This document shows positions 41,388 through 49,982 of a stretch of 64,000 bases of DNA, piece by piece (position 1 is the stretch's first letter; each line of letters begins with the position of its first letter). The stretch comes from Actinomycetota bacterium. GTDB lineage: Bacteria > Actinomycetota > Thermoleophilia > Solirubrobacterales > Solirubrobacteraceae. A program made the position numbers and the translations under genes. Location of the stretch: the NCBI GenBank assembly GCA_005888335.1, contig VAWY01000124.1:12149-76148 (forward strand). The letters are read 5' to 3'. The notes beneath the pieces are model-generated. The model worked only from the letters and a program-made list of their open reading frames with translations, made no database searches and had not been told where the DNA came from.

Positions 41388-42803
41388 TCATGCAGCGGCT
41401 GCGTGCGCGAGCGAGTTGCCCGCGCGGGCCGGCCGCGGCACCGCGAGCGCGGACACGAAGCTGACGAACAGCGCGGCGGCGGCGATGGCGAAGGCGAGCG
41501 TGAAGCCGCGCTCGGTCGGGAGCCCGTGGACGACGCTGGCGGTGAGGACGCTGGCGCCGACCTGTGCGCCGACCGAGCCGCCGATCGTGCGCATGACGGT
41601 GTTCATGCCGGTGGCGACGCCCGTCTCGTCGGGACGGACCGCTTCGACCATCAGGTTGGCCATCGCCGAGAACGCGAAGCCGATGCCGATCCCCATGAGT
41701 CCCGAGGCGACGTACACCTCGCTGCGATGCTCGTGCGCCGTGGCGAGGAGCGCGAAGGCGGCGGTGCTGGCGAGCGCGCCGACCAGCAGCGGCACCCGCG
41801 AGCCCACCGTCGAGCTGAGCCGGCCGGCCAGCGGGCTGACGAGCAGCATCCCGATCGTCGACGGCACGAGGAACAGGCCCGCCCCCGTGACCGAGGCGCC
41901 GAAGCCGAAGCCGCTCGAGACGGGCAGCTGGACGAACTGCGGGATGAGCACGAACGAGGAGAACATCCCGGCGCCGAGCAGGATCGCGGTCGCGTTCACC
42001 GTCCAGACCGCGCGCCGGCGCATCATGCGCATGTCGACGAGCGGCTCGGCGGCCCGCTGCTCGTTGCGCACCCAGAGCACGGCGAAGACCGCCGTCGCCA
42101 CCAGGAGGGCGACGATGCGCAGCGACCCCCAGCCCCACGACGGCCCTTCGCTGATGCCCAGCAGCAGGCAGACGAGCCAGGCGGACAGCAGGCCGGCGCC
42201 GGCCCAGTTGACCTGCCCGGGCGTCTTGATCGGAGACTCGGGGACGAAGAAGTGCGTCAGGCCGGCCGCGGCGACGACCACGACGAGCGGCATCCAGAAC
42301 AGCCAGTGGTACGAGAGGTGCTCGACGATCGGGCCGGCCAGCACGATGCCCAGGCCCCCGCCGACGCCGAGGATGGCCGAGACGAGCGCGATCCCCGTGG
42401 CGACGCGCTCGCGGGGGAACTCGTCTCGGATGATCCCGAAGGCGAGCGGGAACACCGCGCCGCCCGCGCCCTGGACGGCGCGCCCGAGGATCATGAGTCC
42501 GATCGAGTGGGCGAGCGCGGCGATCAGGGTGCCGGCCGCGAGGACGCCGAGCACGCCGACGAGCATGCGCTCCTTGCCGTGCATGTCGCCCAGCCGCCCG
42601 ATGATCGGGGTGAACACCGCGGCGCTGAGGAGGTAGGCGGTCAGCACCCAGGTCGCCGACGTGGCGCTGGTGTGCAGGTCGTGCTGGATCGTCGGCAGCG
42701 CGGGCGCGACGAGCGACTGCAGCAGGGCGAAGGCCGCGCCGCCGAGGGCGAGCACGGCGAAGGTCAGGGTGTAGTGCTGGCGTGCGGGCTCGGCGTGGCT
42801 CAT
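41388..42803 (-). CDS. MFS transporter, DHA2/EmrB-QacA type
   Basis: A 471-residue, 14-segment transporter from ATG 42803 (MSHAEPARQHYTLTFAVLAL). The motifs GRLGDMHGKERM (motif A-like), LGRAVQGAGGAVFPLAFGIIRDEF (motif B/C region) and the repeat-two segment GLMGIGIGFAFSAMANL identify the drug:H+ antiporter-2 group. Frames extending further upstream run through two palindromic operators, so the ATG at 42803 is preferred. Probably exports a hydrophobic toxic compound and is repressed by a TetR protein. Confidence 0.9.
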   Translation of the reverse strand: MSHAEPARQHYTLTFAVLALGGAAFALLQSLVAPALPTIQHDLHTSATSATWVLTAYLLSAAVFTPIIGRLGDMHGKERMLVGVLGVLAAGTLIAALAHSIGLMILGRAVQGAGGAVFPLAFGIIRDEFPRERVATGIALVSAILGVGGGLGIVLAGPIVEHLSYHWLFWMPLVVVVAAAGLTHFFVPESPIKTPGQVNWAGAGLLSAWLVCLLLGISEGPSWGWGSLRIVALLVATAVFAVLWVRNEQRAAEPLVDMRMMRRRAVWTVNATAILLGAGMFSSFVLIPQFVQLPVSSGFGFGASVTGAGLFLVPSTIGMLLVSPLAGRLSSTVGSRVPLLVGALASTAAFALLATAHEHRSEVYVASGLMGIGIGFAFSAMANLMVEAVRPDETGVATGMNTVMRTIGGSVGAQVGASVLTASVVHGLPTERGFTLAFAIAAAALFVSFVSALAVPRPARAGNSLAHAAAA

Positions 42804-42834
42804 CGGCGGCGGCGGTCTTCCGGGATCGGTATCA

Positions 42835-42888
42835 GGAGCGTCCGCTCCGGTTATCGGCAACTGTAGCACAAACTGGAGCGGGCGCTCC
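42835..42888 (-). promoter_or_regulatory. Twin TetR-type operators upstream of MFS
   Basis: Two copies of GGAGCG-NN-CGCTCC (42835-42848 and 42875-42888), each perfectly symmetric in its arms, are 40 bp apart. The promoter of the MFS-Usp-DsrE operon must lie between or over them. The cognate regulator is not in this window. Confidence 0.7.
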
Positions 42889-43008
42889 GCTTCGCGCCAA
42901 GCTCGCCGCCAACCTCTGATCCAAGACGACAACTCCCGGTCGGATGGTTAACATCAAGACGGCAGGAAGCGCCGATCCGCCCCCACCCGACCCTCAAGGA
43001 GGAGGAGC

Positions 43009-43767
43009 ATGCGCAGAGTCGCAGCTTTGGCCGCGTCGGTCGGAGTTGTGCTGGTGGTGGCCGCTGTCGCGTTCGCTCAGCAGACCAACCAGTACAGCGT
43101 CGACGCTTCGGTGACGCCGAACCCGAAGGGCTCCAAGGCGAAGCCCGTGCCGGTCGGCGTGAAGTTCAACTACTCGATCACCGAGGCGACCGGAATGCAG
43201 CCCGCTCCGGTCAAGTCGTACAAGATCGCGTTCACCGGCCTGCGGGTCAACGGCGCGTTCTTCCCGACGTGCACCGCCGCCAAGATCACCGCTGCGGGCA
43301 ACAGCGATACCGCCTGCCCGAAGAAGGCGCTCGTCGGCACCGGGACGATCGACGCCTACGTCTACCAGACGGCCGATCCGTCGGGCGCCGGCGGCTTCGC
43401 GTGCCCGAAGAAGACCGACCTGTGGAACGCCGGCAAGAACAAGATGGTCATCTTCATCTTCGGTGACCCGTCCCAGTGCGGCGGCGTCGCCGCGCTGCCG
43501 CCGATCTCGGCCACCTTCGTCAACACCAGCGGCGGCCAGGCGCTCCAGTTCGACGTCCCGCCGACGATCCTGCACGCGGTCGCCGGCCTGTCCGTCGCCG
43601 TCCACAACGTGACGTCGACGGTCAAGAAGCTCACCGTCAAGAAGAAGGGGAAGACGCGGGGCTACTTCGAGGCGGTCGGCTGCCCGGGCGGCAAGCGCAC
43701 CGTCGTGGTGACGTTCACGCCGGAGGTGGGTTCGCCGGGGACGGCGACGAAGAGCCAGAGCTGCTGA
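43009..43767 (+). CDS. Secreted protein of unknown function
   Basis: A 252-residue protein with signal peptide MRRVAALAASVGVVLVVAAVAFAQ behind AAGGAGGAGG. The mature part is beta-rich, with Cys residues at several well-spaced positions (FFPTCTAAKI, DTACPKK, FACPKK, SQCGG, VGCPGG and a final Cys) that probably form disulfides. It resembles the uncharacterised secreted proteins common in Solirubrobacterales; I cannot assign a function. Confidence 0.8.
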   Translation: MRRVAALAASVGVVLVVAAVAFAQQTNQYSVDASVTPNPKGSKAKPVPVGVKFNYSITEATGMQPAPVKSYKIAFTGLRVNGAFFPTCTAAKITAAGNSDTACPKKALVGTGTIDAYVYQTADPSGAGGFACPKKTDLWNAGKNKMVIFIFGDPSQCGGVAALPPISATFVNTSGGQALQFDVPPTILHAVAGLSVAVHNVTSTVKKLTVKKKGKTRGYFEAVGCPGGKRTVVVTFTPEVGSPGTATKSQSC

Positions 43768-43772
43768 AGGGA

Positions 43773-43933
43773 TCAATTCCAGGGGAGCGCGGCGCGCGTC
43801 TGCCAGTAGGCGACCGGGTCCTCACGGAGAGCGACCCGTGGCCGAGGACGATGTACCCCGGCCGGCCGAGCGCCGCCAGCCCCAGCCCGATCCGGCTGAC
43901 GGCGAGGCCCGTGGTGCCGAGAGCGCCGGCCAT
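43773..43933 (-). pseudogene. Aldo-keto reductase remnant (N- and C-termini joined)
   Basis: The frame from ATG 43933 reads MAGALGTTGLAVSRIGLGLA and continues ALGRPGYIVLGHG, a typical aldo-keto reductase start. After a frame change near 43835 the minus strand reads LREDPVAYWQTRAALPWN and stops at 43773, which looks like the end of the same family. About 270 residues, including the Asp-Tyr-Lys-His tetrad, are missing. No active product is possible. Confidence 0.6.
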
Positions 43934-43961
43934 CGCCTGCGGACAGTAATCGCGGAGCTGG

Positions 43962-44189
43962 TCACCGCCGCCCCCCGCGCGTCACGAGCCGCCAGAGCCC
44001 GTAGGGCGGGGCGGCCACCAGCGCGACGGCCAGGCCGAGGACCACGACGGGCAGCACGAGCACCGCCGTGAAGACCACCGTCAGCGCGAGGATCGGGAGG
44101 AGTCCCGGGATGATCACCGACAGCTGCACGAGGAACAGGCCCGTGCCGGCGCCCGCGTGCAGCAGGCCGTTGTAGGTCTTGGTCTCCAT
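43962..44189 (-). CDS. Small membrane protein
   Basis: A 75-residue protein with two long hydrophobic segments (GLFLVQLSVIIPGLLPILALTVVFTAVLVLPVVVLGLAVALVAA) and a basic C-terminus. GAGGAGG lies 9 bases before ATG 44189 and inside the end of the MFS gene, so it is translated from the same transcript. Unknown role; perhaps a modulator of the transporter. Confidence 0.7.
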   Translation of the reverse strand: METKTYNGLLHAGAGTGLFLVQLSVIIPGLLPILALTVVFTAVLVLPVVVLGLAVALVAAPPYGLWRLVTRGGRR

Positions 44190-44202
44190 GTTCCGTGCCT
44201 CC

Positions 44203-45753
44203 TCACGCGGCCGCCGGTTCGGGCAGGGCCTCGGGTGCGATCGCCTCGCGTTCGATGTCGCCCTCGCGGACGAGCCAGAGAGCGAGCGCGGCGCCGGCGA
44301 AGCTGACCAGCGCGCCGAGGGTCAGGACGTCGTTGAAGCCCGCGAGGAAGCCCTCGCGCGCCGCGCTCGCGAGCGCCTGCCGCGCCCCGGGCGGCACCGA
44401 GGCGAGGGCGTGGTCCAGGCTGCCCGACGACGCCGCCTCGACGAGCTGGCGCGGGCGGTCGCCGGTCGCGTTGGGTGTCCCGGCGGTGAGCTGGGCGACC
44501 TTGTCGGCGCCGCGGCCGACGAAGATCGCTCCCCAGACCGCGATCCCCACGGCGACGCCGACCTGGCGGAACGTGTCGTTGATCCCGGCCGCCATGCCGC
44601 TCTGCTCCCTGGGCACGACGCTCACGGCGACGTCCGCGATCACCGGGTTGATGAGGCCGACCGCCGCGCCGGCGACCAGGAAGCCGCCGAGCAGCGTCGT
44701 CCATTCGGATCCGGCGTCGACGCCGCCCATGAGGAGCAGCCCGCCGCCGACCCCCGCGAGGCCGACGCTGAGGAGGATCCGCGCCTGCACGCGGGACAGG
44801 AGCGCGCCGGCGAGCGGCGCGGCGAAGAAGCTCGCCACCGTGATCGGCAGGTAGCGCAGCCCAGCCTGGAAGGGGGAGAGGCCGAGGTAGTTCTGCAGGT
44901 ACAGCGTCAGGTAGAGGAACAGCGCGAAGATCGAGCCCGAGACCGCGAAGGCGGCAAGCTGCACGCCGGTGAAGGCGGGCCGCCGGAAGAGCCCCAGCCG
45001 GAGCATCGGCTCGGTGACGCGCCGCTCGATGGCGAGGAAGGCGACGAGAAGCGCCGCGGCGCCCGCGAACAGCGACACGATCAGCGTGCTGCCCCAGCCC
45101 TCGTCGTTGCCGCGCACGAGCGCGAGCACCAGGGCGAGGAGCGCCGTGCTGAACGAGACGACGCCGGCCCAGTCCACGCGCGTCGCGTTGGGGTCGCGCG
45201 TCTCACGCAGCTTGAGCTGGGTGATGGCCAGCGCAGCCACCCCGATCGGCACGTTGAGATAGAAGATCGACTCCCACCCGAGCGAGTCGGTGAGCGCTCC
45301 GCCGACGAGCGGGCCGACCGCCACGGCCACGCCGATGGTCGTCCCGTAGGCGCCCATCGCCATGCCGCGCTCGCGCCCGGCGGTGAACTCCTGGGCGATG
45401 AGGGCCAACGAGACCGCGAACATCACCGCGCCGCCGACGCCCTGCACGGCGCGGGCGAGGTTGAGGAAGGTCGGATCGGGCGCCAGCGCGCACAGCAGCG
45501 AGGCGGCTGAGAAGATCGCCAGCCCGGCCGCGAACAGCCGACGACGCCCGAGGCGGTCGGCGAGCGAGCCCGCCGTCAGCACGAGCGCGGCGAGCGTCAG
45601 CGCGTACGCGTCGATCACCCACTGCAGATCCGTGAAGCTCGCACCCAGGCTGGCGCGGATCGACGGCAGCGCCACGTTGACGACCGTGATGTCGAGCAGA
45701 AGCATGAAGGTCGCCACCGAGACGGCGAGCAGGGTCCACCACTTGCGTTGCAT
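44203..45753 (-). CDS. MFS transporter, DHA2/EmrB-QacA type
   Basis: A 516-residue, 14-segment transporter. Motifs: FMLLLDITVVNVALPSI (D1), GSLADRLGRRRLF (A), LARAVQGVGGAVMFAVSLALIAQEF (B/C). Strongly similar to exporters controlled by stress sigma factors in actinobacteria. It is divergent from the ECF41 sigma gene; a minus-strand ECF41-type promoter lies 52-78 bp upstream. It is probably the main target of that sigma factor. The downstream small membrane gene belongs to the same operon. Confidence 0.92.
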   Translation of the reverse strand: MQRKWWTLLAVSVATFMLLLDITVVNVALPSIRASLGASFTDLQWVIDAYALTLAALVLTAGSLADRLGRRRLFAAGLAIFSAASLLCALAPDPTFLNLARAVQGVGGAVMFAVSLALIAQEFTAGRERGMAMGAYGTTIGVAVAVGPLVGGALTDSLGWESIFYLNVPIGVAALAITQLKLRETRDPNATRVDWAGVVSFSTALLALVLALVRGNDEGWGSTLIVSLFAGAAALLVAFLAIERRVTEPMLRLGLFRRPAFTGVQLAAFAVSGSIFALFLYLTLYLQNYLGLSPFQAGLRYLPITVASFFAAPLAGALLSRVQARILLSVGLAGVGGGLLLMGGVDAGSEWTTLLGGFLVAGAAVGLINPVIADVAVSVVPREQSGMAAGINDTFRQVGVAVGIAVWGAIFVGRGADKVAQLTAGTPNATGDRPRQLVEAASSGSLDHALASVPPGARQALASAAREGFLAGFNDVLTLGALVSFAGAALALWLVREGDIEREAIAPEALPEPAAA

Positions 45754-45769
45754 CAGACGTCGCTCTCCT

Positions 45770-45796
45770 TGTCACATCGGCTGGATGTCGTTCGTC
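45770..45796 (+). promoter_or_regulatory. ECF41-type promoter of the sigma gene
   Basis: TGTCACA (45770-45776), 16 bp, CGTC (45793-45796): an exact match to the published ECF41 promoter consensus TGTCACA-N16-CGTC. It points at the sigma gene at 45833, so the sigma factor most likely drives its own expression. Confidence 0.85.
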
Positions 45797-45804
45797 ACCC
45801 CTAT

Positions 45805-45831
45805 GACGGAGCGCGACCAAGGGATGTGACC
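45805..45831 (-). promoter_or_regulatory. ECF41-type promoter of the MFS operon
   Basis: On the minus strand GGTCACA (45831-45825) is followed after exactly 16 bp by CGTC (45808-45805), one mismatch to the ECF41 consensus. It points at the MFS gene starting at 45753. Its -35 box lies within the leader of the divergent sigma gene. Confidence 0.75.
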
Positions 45832-45832
45832 G

Positions 45833-46717
45833 ATGGATGAGCGTGAATGGCTGGCGGAGCGGTTCGAGGCGAACCGGACCCACTTGCGGGCGGTGGCCTA
45901 CCGGATGCTGGGCTCGGTGAGCGAGGCCGACGACGCGGTGCAGGAGGCCTGGCTGCGCCTCAGCCGCTCCGACACGGGCGAGGTCGAGAACCTGCGCGCC
46001 TGGCTGACGACCGTCGTGGCGCGCGTCTGCCTCGACATGATGCGCTCGCGCCGGTCACGGCGCGAGGAGCCGCTCGGCCCGCACGTGCCCGAGCCGATCG
46101 TGAGCCGTGAGGACGGGCTCGACCCCGAGCACGAGGCGCTGCTCGCCGACTCGGTCGGGCTCGCTCTGCTCGTCGTGCTCGAGACCCTGACCCCGGCCGA
46201 GCGGCTGGCCTTCGTGCTGCACGACATGTTCGCCGTGCCGTTCGACGAGATCGCTCCGATCGTGGGGCGCTCGCCCACCGCGGCGCGCCAGCTCGCCAGC
46301 CGCGCGCGGCGGCGGGTCAACGCCGGGGCCCCCGTCCCCGATACCAATCTCACAGCGCAGCGCGAGGTCGTCAACGCCTTCCTCGCCGCCGCGCGCGATG
46401 GGGATTTCGACGCGTTGGTCGCAGTCCTCGACCCCGACGTGGTGCTGCGCGTCGACAGCGGCGCCGTGCCGGCGCGCGCGTCGAGGGAGACGCGGGGCGC
46501 GGCGGCGGTCGCCGGGCAGGCGCTCACCTTCGCGCGGCTCGCTCGCTTCGCGCGGCCGGCGCTCGTCAACGGCGCGGCGGGCTTCGTCGTCGCTCCGCGC
46601 GGGCGGCCGCTCGCGGTGGCCGGCTTCACCGTCACGGGCGGCAAGATCGTCGAGATCGACCTGCTCGCCGACCGCGACCGTCTGCGGGAGCTCGACCTGA
46701 CCGTCCTCGACGACTGA
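45833..46717 (+). CDS. sigJ: ECF41-family RNA polymerase sigma factor with SnoaL-like C-terminal domain
   Basis: 294 residues. Sigma-2 (HLRAVAYRMLGSVSEADDAVQEAWLRL, ENLRAWLTTVVARVCLDMMRSR) and sigma-4 (LTPAERLAFVLHDMFAVPFDEIAPIVGRSPTAARQLASRARRRV) are followed at about residue 185 by an NTF2/SnoaL-like domain (FLAAARDGDFDALVAVLDPDVVLRVD...EIDLLADRDRLRELD). This fused domain, which replaces a separate anti-sigma factor, defines ECF41. The two divergent ECF41-type promoters upstream support both the assignment and autoregulation. Confidence 0.93.
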   Translation: MDEREWLAERFEANRTHLRAVAYRMLGSVSEADDAVQEAWLRLSRSDTGEVENLRAWLTTVVARVCLDMMRSRRSRREEPLGPHVPEPIVSREDGLDPEHEALLADSVGLALLVVLETLTPAERLAFVLHDMFAVPFDEIAPIVGRSPTAARQLASRARRRVNAGAPVPDTNLTAQREVVNAFLAAARDGDFDALVAVLDPDVVLRVDSGAVPARASRETRGAAAVAGQALTFARLARFARPALVNGAAGFVVAPRGRPLAVAGFTVTGGKIVEIDLLADRDRLRELDLTVLDD

Positions 46718-46761
46718 CGGCGCAGCACATGGCCGCGGCGCCTCGAGGCGGCCGGCGTTAG

Positions 46762-46779
46762 CCGCCCCTTAGGGGGCGG
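46762..46779 (+). terminator. Short GC hairpin after sigma gene
   Basis: CCGCCCC (46762-46768), loop TTAG with flanking T, then GGGGCGG (46773-46779). No T-run. It lies 45 bp after the sigma gene and 15 bp before the next small gene. Confidence 0.4.
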
Positions 46780-46794
46780 ATCTACGGTCGCGAC

Positions 46795-47016
46795 ATGGAG
46801 ACGGCGCCAGGCCAGGACATCGTCGAGGAGGCGGCCCGCGCCGCCCGCCAGGCCGCCGACGAGGCCTCGACGCCCGAGGCGCGCTTCTTCCTGCGAGAGC
46901 ACGCGAACCTCCTGGCTCGGATCGCGGCGACGCGAAAGCGAGCGGAGGACACCGCTCAGCGGTCAGCGCGATCTGCCGCCTGGCTGCTCCCCCTCGTCGG
47001 GGCGCTGCCGGGCTGA
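46795..47016 (+). CDS. Small helical protein, function unknown
   Basis: A 73-residue, Ala/Arg/Glu-rich helical frame (METAPGQDIVEEAARAARQA...) with a hydrophobic end (AAWLLPLVGALPG). No good ribosome site is seen; the start lies 15 bp after a hairpin and may be leaderless. I recognise no family, and a chance frame cannot be excluded. Confidence 0.45.
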   Translation: METAPGQDIVEEAARAARQAADEASTPEARFFLREHANLLARIAATRKRAEDTAQRSARSAAWLLPLVGALPG

Positions 47017-47026
47017 GCCGACAGCA

Positions 47027-48862
47027 CTAGCCGACCTGGATGCTCGCCTCGTCGAGCGAGCCGCGGTACCAGTCAGAGCCGGGACGCGAGCCGATGACGA
47101 CCGGGTCGGTGTTCGCCATCGAGCCGATTGTCGCGGACTTCGAGAACGTCTGACCGTCCACGACGAGCTTGATCGCCGATGCGGTCTTGACGCACTGGAT
47201 GGTGTGCCACTGCCCGTTGTTGAGCGCCGGGCCCGCGATCAGCTCGCTGTAGTTGGCCGAGCCCTTGAACCCGCACGACGCCTGCCCGGACTGCTGGAAC
47301 TCCATCTTGACCTCGCCGCCGGCGGTCGTGTAGAGGCCCTTGCGGATCACGTCCCAGTCGGCGGGCGCGGGCGGCGGGGTCCCGGTGGTCTTGAGATGGA
47401 TGGTGACGGTCAGGTTCGCGCTGCCCGGGTTGAGGTCGGCGGCCGAGGGCACCGAGACGTAGCTCGAGCCGGTGAAGCCGTAGGCGAAGCCCGCGAAGCC
47501 GCCGAGGCCGAGCTGGACGGAGTGCAGCGCGCCGTCGTGGGCGCCGACCGAGTCGGTCATGACGAGGCCCGAGGTCTCATCCATCGGCCAGAGCGCGACC
47601 AGGGCGGCGCCGGCCGAGCTCGCCTGCACGACCGCGGTCGGGTTCGTCGTGGCGGTCGCCGTGCCCGCGGAGTTGGTGGCGGTCACGGCGACGCGCAGGG
47701 TGTGTCCGACGTCGGCGCTCGTCAGGACGTACGTCGAGCCGGTGCCCACCGGGCTGCAGGCGGCGCCGTTCGCGTCGCAGCTCTGCCACTGGTAGGCGAA
47801 CGTGATCGGCTGCGTCCCCGTCCAGCCGCCGGCGCCGGCGTTGAGCGTCTGGCCCGCGCGCGCCGTGCCGGAGATCGTCGGCGGCGCCGTGCTCACCGGC
47901 GCCGACGAGGTCGCCTGGACCGCCGTCGTCGGCGTCGAGTTGGCGGTCGCCGAGCCGACCGAGTTGGTGGCGATCACCGTGACGCGCAGGGTCGCGCCGA
48001 CGTCGGCGCTCGTGACGGCGTAGCTCGGGCTCGTGGCTCCCGAGATGGCCGCGCAGGCGGAGCCGCCGGAGCTGCAGCGCTGCCATTGATAGGCGAACGT
48101 GATCGGCTGGGCTCCGGTCCAGATCCCCGGGCTCGCCGTCAGCGTCTGGCCGGCCTGCGGCGTCCCCGACACCGTCGGCGGCGAGGTGTTCACCGGCAGC
48201 GAGGGCGTCGAGGCGCCGCCGCTCGCGACGCTGATCGTGTCGACCGCCATGTTGAACGCCTGTGCGGCGGTGTCGTTGCCGATCTGGACGGTCGAGACGC
48301 CCGCGGTGCCGAGGCTCGCGGCGGCGGTCTGGTAGACGGCCGTCCCGTTGAGATCCACCTCGACGGTGCTGCCCGCGACGTGCACCGCGATGGTGCCCCA
48401 CGTGTTCAGCGGCAGCGTTCCGCTGGTCGAGAAGTGGCTGCCGCCGTAGGTGAGACCGACAGCCCCGCTCGTCCCGTTCTGCCGGTAGACGCTGATGATG
48501 CGAGCCGAGCTCGCGTCGAGCAGGCGGAAGAACGGGACGTTGCCGCCGCTCGCGCCCTGGGCGACGACCCGGAAGTCGCCGCTGGCGGTCAGGTCCTGCT
48601 GGGCGGCGGCGAAGGTCTTGCGTGCGTAGGCCTTCGAGCCCGTGGTGGCGCTCTCCGAGAGCTGGGCGGCCAGGCCGCCGGTGCGGGTGATCGCGCTCTG
48701 GACGACGGCCATCCCGTCGCCGCCGGTCTGCACCTGGCTCCAGGCCGAGTAGTCGCCCGACTCGAACCCGTCGCTGAACAGCGTCGAGGCGCTCGCCGGC
48801 TGGGCCGCGGCGAGCAGCGCAACAACCACTGCGACCGTGGCTGAGAAGCAGCGGCCATCCAT
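47027..48862 (-). CDS. Secreted LamG / Ig-like repeat protein
   Basis: 611 residues: signal peptide (MDGRCFSATVAVVVALLAAAQPASA), an N-terminal concanavalin-like jelly roll (LFSDGFESGDYSAWSQVQ...), two tandem Ig-like repeats of about 85-90 residues (APP-x-SGT-x-RAGQTL-x-GxWTG-x-QPITFAYQWQ-C), and a C-terminal LamG domain (LVALWPMDETSG...NNGQWHTIQCVKTASAIKLVVDG). Extracellular, probably binding carbohydrate or host/matrix polymers. No catalytic motif. Confidence 0.88.
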   Translation of the reverse strand: MDGRCFSATVAVVVALLAAAQPASASTLFSDGFESGDYSAWSQVQTGGDGMAVVQSAITRTGGLAAQLSESATTGSKAYARKTFAAAQQDLTASGDFRVVAQGASGGNVPFFRLLDASSARIISVYRQNGTSGAVGLTYGGSHFSTSGTLPLNTWGTIAVHVAGSTVEVDLNGTAVYQTAAASLGTAGVSTVQIGNDTAAQAFNMAVDTISVASGGASTPSLPVNTSPPTVSGTPQAGQTLTASPGIWTGAQPITFAYQWQRCSSGGSACAAISGATSPSYAVTSADVGATLRVTVIATNSVGSATANSTPTTAVQATSSAPVSTAPPTISGTARAGQTLNAGAGGWTGTQPITFAYQWQSCDANGAACSPVGTGSTYVLTSADVGHTLRVAVTATNSAGTATATTNPTAVVQASSAGAALVALWPMDETSGLVMTDSVGAHDGALHSVQLGLGGFAGFAYGFTGSSYVSVPSAADLNPGSANLTVTIHLKTTGTPPPAPADWDVIRKGLYTTAGGEVKMEFQQSGQASCGFKGSANYSELIAGPALNNGQWHTIQCVKTASAIKLVVDGQTFSKSATIGSMANTDPVVIGSRPGSDWYRGSLDEASIQVG

Positions 48863-49001
48863 CCGTGAAGCAACCTCCGACTCGCGTCCGTGCGGGGGGT
48901 GGGCCCGCCGACGCTAGCCGATTTTCCTGTGCTGTGGCAACGTCCCATCGCGGACACCGGCCTCGGCGCGTGATGCGCTGCCGGTCGACGATGATGCCCG
49001 C

Positions 49002-49337
49002 GTGGCGTACGACGAAGATCTCGCCAACCGGATCCGCGAGCTGATCGCCGGCGAGCCCGGCGTCACGGAGAAGAGGATGTTCGGCGGCCTGGCGTTCCTC
49101 ATCGGCGGCAACATGTCGGTTTCGGCCAGCGGTCAGGGTGGCCTCATGGTGCGTGTCGCGCCCGAGGACACCGATGAGCTCCTCCGCAAGCCGCACGCGG
49201 CGCCCTTCGAGATGCGCGGGCGCTCGATGCAGGGCTGGTTGCGGGTCGATGCCGAGGGTTTGCGGACGAAGCGCGAGCTCGAGCCGTGGGTCCGGCGCGG
49301 CGTCGAGTACGCGCGCTCGCTTCCGCCGAAGCGGTGA
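49002..49337 (+). CDS. TfoX N-terminal domain protein
   Basis: A 111-residue single-domain protein from GTG 49002. MAYDEDLANRIRELIAGEPGVTEKRMFGGLAFLIGGNMSV is the TfoX-N pattern (K/R-M-F-G-G-x-x-F). It ends with EPWVRRGVEYARSLPPKR. In gamma-proteobacteria TfoX/Sxy regulates competence, but isolated TfoX-N proteins in actinobacteria have no known role. It sits 19 bp upstream of the nitrile hydratase genes. Confidence 0.9.
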   Translation: MAYDEDLANRIRELIAGEPGVTEKRMFGGLAFLIGGNMSVSASGQGGLMVRVAPEDTDELLRKPHAAPFEMRGRSMQGWLRVDAEGLRTKRELEPWVRRGVEYARSLPPKR

Positions 49338-49355
49338 CCATCTAGAGTGGCCCCT

Positions 49356-49982
49356 ATGGCCGAGTGGGTGCACGACCTCGGCGGGTCGCGCGGTTTCGGC
49401 CCCGTCGAAGTCGAGCCCGGCGAGCCGCCGTTCCACGCCGACTGGGAGCGGCGCGTGTTCGGGATGACGGCCACGGTCATGGCTCAGGGTCGCGCTAACG
49501 GCAGCGAGTTCCGCCACGCGATCGAGCGGATGGATCCCGGCTGGTACCTCGCCAGCCCGTACTACGAGCACTGGCTCACGGGGCTTGCGACGCTGCTCGT
49601 CGAGAAGGGCGTCGTCGATCGCGAAGAGCTCGAGGCGCATGGCGCGCCGAGCTTTCCCATCTCCCGCGCGGCGGCTCGCGCGGATGTCCCGCCCGGCGCC
49701 CAAGCCGATCCGTTCGCGGTCGGGCAGAGGGTGCGCGTCCGGAGCTTCGAGCCGCGCGGCCACACCCGATGTCCCGGATACGTCCGCGGGCACAGGGGCA
49801 CCGTCGTGCGCCGCGACGGCGACCACACGGTCCCGGACGTGGAGGCGCACTCCGAGGAGCGACCCGCCGAGCCGACGTACTCGGTCGCCTTCGACGCGAC
49901 GGAGCTGTGGGGCAGCGAAGCCGAGCCGGGAGCCACGGTCCACGTCGACCTCTGGCATCGCTACCTGGAGGCGGTCGAATGA
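49356..49982 (+). CDS. nthB: Nitrile hydratase subunit beta
   Basis: A 208-residue beta subunit starting [20 protein letters not shown]. The N-terminal DLGG-x-x-GFG-P-V signature, the helical [27 protein letters not shown] region and a C-terminal SH3-like barrel ([31 protein letters not shown]...[12 protein letters not shown]) are all present. It converts nitriles to amides together with alpha. Order beta-alpha-accessory with 4-base overlaps is typical of cobalt-type operons. Confidence 0.95.
   Translation: MAEWVHDLGGSRGFGPVEVEPGEPPFHADWERRVFGMTATVMAQGRANGSEFRHAIERMDPGWYLASPYYEHWLTGLATLLVEKGVVDREELEAHGAPSFPISRAAARADVPPGAQADPFAVGQRVRVRSFEPRGHTRCPGYVRGHRGTVVRRDGDHTVPDVEAHSEERPAEPTYSVAFDATELWGSEAEPGATVHVDLWHRYLEAVE

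Noticed and set aside
40593..42866. A 757-codon open frame on the plus strand, antisense to the MFS and Usp genes
   Set aside because: Its product is Arg/Asp/Gly/His-rich with no recognisable motif, and the minus strand encodes clear MFS and Usp families. Long antisense frames are expected at this GC content.
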